Positions 57,024 to 64,000 of a stretch of 64,000 nt of DNA are shown piece by piece. Origin of the DNA: Verticillium longisporum (Eukaryota; Ascomycota; Sordariomycetes; Glomerellales; Plectosphaerellaceae); contig JAETXT010000001.1 of assembly GCA_019188255.1 (NCBI GenBank), forward strand, positions 4,340,001 through 4,404,000, written 5' to 3'. Both the position numbers and the translations under genes were made by a program. Within the stretch, counting starts at the first letter, position 1; each line of letters begins with the position of its first letter. The notes beneath the pieces were generated by a model. The model saw only the letters and a list, made by a program, of their open reading frames with translations, did no database searches and was not told where the DNA came from.

Positions 57024-57782
57024 ATGCGTGTTTTCTCGCTGGCCCTGCTCGGCCTTGCGGCCTTGGGCAGTGCCGCCCCGACTCGGGTTGAGCCCCAGGC
57101 GGTGGAGGCCAGGCAATATGGACTCGGCCCTCCGACGGTGACGTTGATTCCCGGCAAACCATCCCTTCCGATATTCTGGCCGGCGCCTTCGACACCTACC
57201 ACCATCCTCAAGCCGGGCAAGAGGGAAGAGTCTGCCCTGATTAACAACGTCCCCGAAAGGCGCACCGAGGACATCGAGCTCAAGGCTCTTCATGATGCCT
57301 ACTACGTGCTGCTGAAGCCCTACGACAAGGACAATCACCCTTCCTTCGGCGTATACCTCATCCTTCTCCATCTTGCCGACATCCTCTCCTCGAAGGGTAT
57401 CACCGTTGATACATTCATCCTAGGCGAAGCCAAGACCACCTTTGGCATCTCGACAAAGCGGCAGGTCTTCACAATCGGTGGATGTCGTACTCAGGATGTT
57501 ATCGGTCTGCGAGCCACCCTGACAAGCCTGCTCATCATCTACGGCCCTCACCCCCCGTACGAGATCTGGAACCTCGAGCAAGCCATCATCGCCGCCCTCA
57601 TTGCCTGCGGTGAGAAGGTTGAAGCTGGGCCCATCGCTCCCGAGGTGCCCGTCCCAGGCGGCCCGATCAAACCTGAAGTTCCGGTGCCCGGTGGTCCTGT
57701 TGTACCCGAGAATCCTGTGCCTGGCGGGCCTCTTGTTCCTGAGCAGCCGGTGCCTGGTGGTCCCATCAAGCCCAGTGACTGA
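57024..57782 (+). CDS. Small secreted protein with PVPGGP repeat tail
   Basis: An intronless ORF of 252 residues from the first ATG after the TATA box. Residues 1-18 (MRVFSLALLGLAALGSAA) form a typical signal peptide. A Kex2-like KR lies near residue 71 (LKPGKREES) and another RR follows at 83-84. The middle (about 85-200: DIELKALHDAYYVLLKP, FGVYLILLHLADILSSKG, IGGCRTQDVIGLRATL) is a compact helical domain I do not recognise, with only two cysteines (GGC and AC). The tail (about 205-250) is five PE/K-x-PVPGGP units, elastin-like, ending KPSD. No GPI signal. It is probably a wall-associated or extracellular protein; an effector role is only a guess. Confidence 0.82.
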   Translation: MRVFSLALLGLAALGSAAPTRVEPQAVEARQYGLGPPTVTLIPGKPSLPIFWPAPSTPTTILKPGKREESALINNVPERRTEDIELKALHDAYYVLLKPYDKDNHPSFGVYLILLHLADILSSKGITVDTFILGEAKTTFGISTKRQVFTIGGCRTQDVIGLRATLTSLLIIYGPHPPYEIWNLEQAIIAALIACGEKVEAGPIAPEVPVPGGPIKPEVPVPGGPVVPENPVPGGPLVPEQPVPGGPIKPSD

Positions 57783-60700
57783 GCAGGATCAGGGGGGCTG
57801 GAGTAAGGAGAGACAGGGAGAGATGTTGTCGAGAGACTGAGGAGGAAGTGGACGAGGTTTCCTTTGTGTTCGATTTTTTCCCTTCCTTTCATTTGGTTTC
57901 CTTTCATACTCAAAATCAAAAGGCTTGATTGACTTGTGAACTGAGGCCCCTTCCTCGTGATGGCCTGCGACCTCGATGCCTACAGCCTCCTAAGCCCGGT
58001 CAACCTTTGAGGTTTTGTCCATGGTCTGTGACTAGATGTGGTCAGCCATATGCATGTTCTCGAGCGCCCTGACGCCCTTGGGTGATACTTCTCTCGTAGG
58101 TTATGTCATTTGATACACTTTGACTTCATGTGTCCGGACGACGAGGACCCGTATTGGGTTTCCGCCACCACAATTCGGACCTGGGTCATACAGTTCCAAG
58201 GCTGCTCAGCCGGAAGTCACAGGTCAGTAGTGAATTTTGGCAGAGTCAACCTCCAAATCTATCAGAGGGGCAACTCAAGTCCCAAGACATCAAACCACCA
58301 CGCGAGCCGTCTTCCTGCCCAAGCATCGACTCACTTTCTGATGATCGCTGTCAGTCGGTCTTCTTCAAGCCTCACTGCACGGACAGCCGCCACAATTTGA
58401 TGCAATCCATCAACTCGCCGAGGAAGCAGCCGGTCCTCGACGCTTGCAGACTCTGGGATACGTCCTAGAGGCGAACCAGATCGACAAACTCAGAGTCCGC
58501 CCTGTCACCGAGCCATCAAGTCCGTCGAAGCCACAGGTCGGAAGCACCCGCAGCCATAGCGCCTCCCCCGGATTCTCAGAGTTTGCGTGGCGCAGCTTTC
58601 CAAAGCACCAACCATCATGACGCCAGTCGGTCGGGGGTGGGCATATCGCTCGGCCACGAGTCATCGTGAACTCAATCTTCACACACGGGCCCTCCAATGC
58701 GAGCGCCAAGGCGAGTTTCGTGCGCCTCGACCAAACCTTCGCAAGGTGTCAAGGCCATCTGCGGTTGGTGAGCACGATTGCCCTTTTCGGCTTTCGATGG
58801 TGACATTTTGTGACGGTCATGGCTGCAGATGCTCAAACAAGCTTTGGCGCGTGCTCGTTATTTTCCCTTGCATATCGGCAACTCAAATCACATTGATGAC
58901 TAGGTTTCCGGGATCTCACGTTTCCCGATAATCGAGACAGCCATCAAAACCATCGGGGCTCTCCGACACGAGATCTGTCGACGCCGAAGAAGAGGCATAC
59001 GAGACTACAATTAGCCTGGGACCATCAGCCGCTCCCCGAAACTGTGCGGCCACGCGTAAGACGCGTCTGCTGCTGAAGTAGTACGCCGAGGCAGCGAGAG
59101 CCCGCTGAGCAATGCAAACTAGCAGAAGCGCGCCGTCAGGGCCAAGGGCCAGGGTTATCCCCGTCCGCAATGGCCGGCCAGCCGAGAAGTGTCTGACGGC
59201 ACGGCCAAGTGGGCGCCAGCGGCGTCAGCCTCGGGACCGTCATGGCCACCGTCTTGAACTCAAGAAGGATAGACCGACGATCCTCAGCCTCTCTCTCCTG
59301 AGAATCCCTCAAAACTAGGAGTTATTTGTGGCAAGCGTCCAGCCACCTCAGGTCAGAGAGGCATGATATAGGGTGTGGCTGGGACCCGGCCGCTCAGATA
59401 GATGCCAAAGGCTGACGGCCTCAGAGGATAGACAGCAACCCGAAACTCTGGTTGTGTGGGGCTCGGAAACCGTCTATCTGGACAGACGCCTTGACGCCAA
59501 AGTTTCTTCGGGAGACAAGAAAGACTGGCGTCGTGGACGGCCTCCCCCCGGGCGAGGTGGTGGCATCGGGTCAGCACACACAGACCGATGTCACGCCGTG
59601 ACCTTCTTGGACCAACTTGACTGTGATACGCCGCCTGCGCGTGACGATGAAAATGCAAAAGGCAGGCCCAAAGCCGAAGTCGATCTCGAAAGATGGTCGC
59701 CATGTCAGAAGAACGCTAGTCAGCCCATGGCTTTCTCTGAATCAATGGCGGTTGGCACTACTGCAGCCATGAGAGCAGGCCAGTAGCGCGCTCGTCACAC
59801 CACTCGGCGCACGAGGAATAGAGAGGGTGGAGGAGGCTCGGTTTGCAAGCATCAAGTGATGCAGAGGAGGGGCTTTCGATGCTGCGGCCAGGGGAGCTTC
59901 CCCGCGCGAACTCGAGCAACTGTGGTCGCTGGACGAGATAGCGCGGCGCCCGCAGACGACAGCCACCCTGACGTGGCAGCACTCATGGACATGACACTAC
60001 AGTACCTCCTGGCCCTCAGCTCGAAGCCACTAGTGACGACTGGTGGAGGGTTTGGCACGGCGGGCAGTGGTTCAAACGGCATGCGGCACCCTGGGGGAAG
60101 ATGCTTCGCCCGGATGCGCCTGAGCGCCGGTGCTTTCACGGAGTGGCAAATCTTGCCTGCCGACTCCGGGTTGACTGAGCATTGTCGGCAGATCGGGATG
60201 TTGGATGTCCATCGTCATCTCGGACCAGCCACACCACCTGTCAAGCCGTTCGCAGACCAGGGTCGCCAAATCTTAAGGGCCACATAGGACGTCCCAGAGA
60301 TGAAGTCTACGAGGTCCGTGGTCAGCTAAGTTTTCCAAGTCGTGGCTCGGACAGTGGGATTTGTTTCTCAACAGTACGGCAAGCAAGTCCAGACCCATGG
60401 AGCGGTTGGCGATCTGGTCCAGCAGGCGGCGGGGCATATCACTAGCTCTTGAATCTCGTAATATAGAACTTATTGAAGACCATCAAATTCGCAGATCGCA
60501 GGACTTGGCAGGCTCGAGAGCGGGTTTCTGCGGTCAAGGCGAGGACGCGAGATGGTGACCTAGCAGGCCAACCTCTGCGGGACGGCGCTGCCGTTCAGCA
60601 GCCCATCGAGACGGCAAGCAGGCAAGGATAGTCACTGCGAGGACGACTTTGGAGTCATGTTTTGCTGACTCTGGTCTAAAACTCCGCGCCAAGAGCTTGG

Positions 60701-63231
60701 TAAGGAGATCTGGGTCGGCAAGTAGTGGCATCTCGGCCTCCACGTGGATGGTGGTTGGCGCGCTGTTTCGACGAGTCCCAAACCAACTGCCGGAGGACCG
60801 TGATGAGCCCATGTGTCTGCAAGCCCAGGAGCGCCATCCAGGCTAGGCACCAGACAACCTGAATTGCTGCAAGCATCCAGAGGCGTCGAGCAAGTCGCAT
60901 GGCCGTTCAGTGTCCTCCTCAAGCAAGGCAAGGGATGAGAAGTGAGCAGATCGTTGGAGACGCCCGTCAACTTTCGGCAGCAGGCAACACGAAAGGGCCC
61001 TTCCAGACCACCAAGGCGCCTCCACCAGCACCTCACAAAGGGCCAGTCGTGGGTAGAGGTTGCACGGTCGAGGAGGGCGCTACAAGGTTAGACTGGACGG
61101 GGTGCACTCACACCGCCAGCCGGTTGCGTCTGTTGGCTTTCTTGGGTCTTAGATTCTTGGGTGGACGCACCGCTTGAGCAAGGCATCACCCAATGATCGC
61201 CGTAGGACGCACTAGGCAGTCGAGAGGGCGTTCAATCGTCGAGGCGGGCTTCAAGCAAGAGGCGAGCTCGCCCAGAAGGGCAAGACTAGCAGAGACCAAA
61301 GTAAGCAGGCGGACGAACCACTCAAGCGGAGGAGGGGGGGGAGGGGACGTGGCGTCAAAGGGGAAGATCATCAGCAGGCCTGCCAAGAGGTGAAAAAAAG
61401 GAACGAAAAGGAGAGCCAAGCCAAGGGCCACGCGCGTTGCATCGACCCACCACCATCCATCGCTCCCGGCGCCCGATTTCTCTCTGTCTCTCTCTGGGAG
61501 ACCATACATGTACCTCTCTGGCCAATCTATTGGACGCCGCCAGAGAACACCCAACGACGTCGAGTCGCTAGCCCGCTCGCTTGCTCGCCTGGTCGCCCGC
61601 CTGGGGCCTACAGGCGACCCAGGCTGGCGAGTTCGCGTTCGCCCCGACTCGCAGGGCTACTGCGGAGCTACTGCGTCGGGCCAGCCGGTGGTCCTGCACG
61701 CAGGCGTTGCCAAGCATCGTTGGACTGCGACCGGCGACGGGGAGGCGGTGATCATTGCTCGACTCGTGGGTCTGGTGACGTCTTGGCCTTTCGTGGGGCG
61801 CGGTCCGACCGGGGGGCAGAGAAGAAATAGAGTGAGCTAATCCGTTAGTTGGTACAGGAGATGGGATTTCGAGAAGCTAAGGAACCGCGGCTGGGAGGGA
61901 AGTGAAGCCGAGCGATGGATTGGGTGGAAGGATGGTTGGATCGCCCTGACCAGTACGATCAGGAGGAAGAGGGGCTCGCGATGGGATGCGAGGAGCAGCA
62001 GCAGCAGCAGCCAGCCGTGACAGCAGCATGAGGATTTGCATCCTTCGATCCCCTTTCGACGTCAGCCGTCCATCCCCAACCTTCAAGTCACCAACCACCA
62101 ACCACCTAGCTGCCGACGCAGCCATCTGCAGACCGACCGAATGTCATTAGCTTCGTCCTGCAAGTGACATGCGGGCAGTTGGCTGGCAGGTCTTGTCACC
62201 GGGTGCTCTTGTTTCTCAGTTCTCTGTGTTCAATCTCTCTGCCGTGTGGGTGCAGCAACCCAACCACACACTGCCGCCGACCCCCCTTGAAGCTCGCGAG
62301 ACGCCTGGTAGGGAAGAAGCACATGCACGTCCGCCTCGCCAATACTGCCTCTTGTGTCAGTGAGCGATCGTCGTCGCACAGGCCATGCACCCCTTCCTCT
62401 CCGAAGGGGGGTGAAGCCGCCTGGTCTCGACACGGCCGCCCAACCAGACAGGGCCATCGCTGCCACAACCGTCCGCCCGTTGCCGTGTCTGTCTCTCACT
62501 GTTGCCTCACTTATCACTTGACAAAAATGCATAGCGAGGCGACAGAGAGAGAGACACGCGCAAGGCAGGGCGGGAAAGGGGCCCGGTGTCGCTGCGCCCG
62601 CCCTGTCCATCCCCCTCCCCCTAAACCGCCTCCTGCACCCAGCCATCTGCCGCGCCCGAAAGAAAGAAACACACAAGACTGCAGAAAAAAAACAGGGCGG
62701 ACGAGGGCGCAAATGATGTGCGTGCTCGCTCGGGAGGCACCCTCTTCCCTGACAGCACCCAATCACGCCCCCGTCCAAGCCCACAGCCCGTTCTGCTGCT
62801 GCTTTGCTGGCGTCGATCTTGTGCCTCTCCCCTCCTCCCCTTCTTTCCACTCGCGGATGGCCCTGTCGTGGGTTGTGTGATGGATGACTCGACAGACTCC
62901 ATGTCACAAAAGCAGCGTGATGAAGAGAATGGGCTGCTTTCGGCATGGTTAGAAGGGGCTGAAGACTTACTTCATACACACACATACACGGGCGCAGTAG
63001 CCCAGGCTTGCGACGGGAAGGCCATGCCACTTTCTGAAAAAGCCCAGTGTGACCAAGCGTGCGTGCGCTTGTTCAGTCCATCACCCACTCGCCCTTGTCT
63101 CGATGCGCCTACTCCCGCGAGCGGGCGGGCGGGCGGTGATTCGGTGTTACCGTCATCAAGTTGCGGTGGTGTGAGTGAGGTGTTCTTGTCTCGGGACCAA
63201 CGGCCGTGCTCGTCATTCCCCGCTGGCGCGC

Positions 63232-63308
63232 TGTAGTAGGTTGTCGGTCGTAGGCTGGCTGTAGTAGGTTCGTCGGTCGTAGGCTGGCTGTTGTAAGTTG
63301 TCTGTCTT
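63232..63308. repeat. 28/29-bp tandem repeat
   Basis: TGTAGTAGGTTGTCGGTCGT and its continuation AGGCTGGC, repeated twice with a third degenerate partial unit. Confidence 0.8.
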
Positions 63309-63340
63309 GAGGGCTGCGCCCAGAGGTGCCTTTGCAGCAG

Positions 63341-63380
63341 TGTTGCAGCACCAGCACCAGCACCAGCACCAGCACCAGCG
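63341..63380. repeat. CCAGCA hexanucleotide repeat
   Basis: Six or more CCAGCA units in tandem. Confidence 0.85.
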
Positions 63381-64000
63381 AACAGCACCTCTGGGTCCGG
63401 CTCCCACTCATTCTCTGCTCCAACGCTGGGCTGGGCTGACGCGTTAATTTCGTTCCTGTCCCTCCCCTGCCCCCCTCTCCCCGTCGGCGCACCTCTTGCA
63501 GTTGCAGCGGGCTTGCAGCAGGCTGCCGGCGTCGTGCTCTGACAGCATGGGAACGGTGGTCTCTGCAAGTCGGTAAGCAGGCCTCTCATAGATCGATGGT
63601 AGCATTCAGGGACCAAAGTTTTACCAAGGCTGCTCATGGCATCCATGGCTACTCCTTGTTTTAACAAGTGAGAACTTGACTTGTCATTTTCGTCATGTCA
63701 GACACACTCATCACAGTGATTCGTACGATATGGGAGATGACGAGCATCTGGGCTCAAGAATTCTTCTCTACGTGGTATCTTCCATCAAGGCCTCCCCGCT
63801 CTGCCAACCACACCAGCCCGGCAGGCGCATCCCCCCCCTCAAATGTTCACCGTCGCCCATTTTCAGGCACGATCAAGTGTGAACCTGTAGACACTCTTCC
63901 ATGTCTCTGATGAAACTGTTGTCCCCAGCTCTAGGTCTGTTGATCAAAACCAAAAGCGAGCCCCATTGCGTTCCGAGAAACTGAGTGACATGAGAAGAAC

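Larger units (their letters stand above)
57783..64000. other. 6.2-kb region without a supportable gene
   Basis: Base composition is normal and there is no RIP signature. Many ORFs of 60-260 codons overlap in all frames but lack domains, start context and splice logic. On the minus strand between 60,530 and 61,554 a few stretches look hydrophobic (VALGLALLFVPFFHLLAGLL; RLWMLAAIQVVWCLAWMALL) in different frames, which might be a decayed or multi-intron membrane-protein gene. Simple repeats occur at 61,996-62,012 (GCA), 63,232-63,308 and 63,341-63,380. The right part (61.4-63.7 kb) is pyrimidine-rich, like a long fungal promoter for a gene outside the window. Confidence 0.5.

Noticed and set aside
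60536..61554. Possible multi-exon membrane protein on the minus strand
   Set aside because: Hydrophobic stretches lie in different frames and I found no consistent set of splice sites or recognisable family.

Overview
The window comes from a filamentous ascomycete (Pezizomycotina, probably a Sordariomycete). The reasons are short GT-AG introns of 44-75 nt (273 nt in one gene) with CTGAC/ACTAAC branch points, a HET-domain gene, a DUF7580 gene, fungal C2H2 and BTB families, and a 25-kb AT-rich block carrying the signature of repeat-induced point mutation (RIP: CpA to TpA on either strand).

Bases 1-25,035 are a nested transposon island. Its substrate is heavily RIPped Ty1/Copia LTR retrotransposons. 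An old fragment (1-2,433, minus strand) is interrupted by a full-length element (2,434-10,183, plus strand, TTATA target duplication). A second, minus-strand element runs from LTRs at 24,363-25,035 to an LTR at 14,410-14,699, and a third partial copy (12,466-14,409) abuts that LTR. Four insertions of normal base composition sit in this wreckage: a solo Copia LTR (3,914-4,200, AAAAT duplication) and three 1.86-kb Fot1/pogo-type DD35D transposons (10,607-12,465; 15,608-17,467; 18,109-19,968), each with long terminal inverted repeats and TA duplications. In all three the transposase is split by a frame break from a C-terminal coiled-coil/zinc-knuckle ORF. The Copia family also appears to carry an antisense ORF upstream of its 3' LTR.

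Bases 25,036-57,782 are ordinary gene-rich DNA: a stand-alone histidinol dehydrogenase (25.6 kb), a BTB-domain protein (minus), a TRAPPC12-like TPR protein, an AT-hook protein with in-frame tandem repeats, a CSC1/DUF221 stress-gated channel, a HET-domain gene with a frame break, an alcohol-acetyltransferase-like enzyme (minus), a large disordered single-pass membrane protein read in three frames, a five-exon C2H2 zinc-finger protein (minus) facing a DUF7580 protein across a 437-bp shared promoter, and a secreted protein with a PVPGGP repeat tail. The genes look like independent housekeeping or stress genes with several possible self-recognition genes (HET, DUF7580/C2H2), not a biosynthetic cluster.

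Bases 57,783-64,000 have normal base composition but no gene I can support; they hold simple repeats only. I saw no tRNA, rRNA, CRISPR array or telomere repeat.
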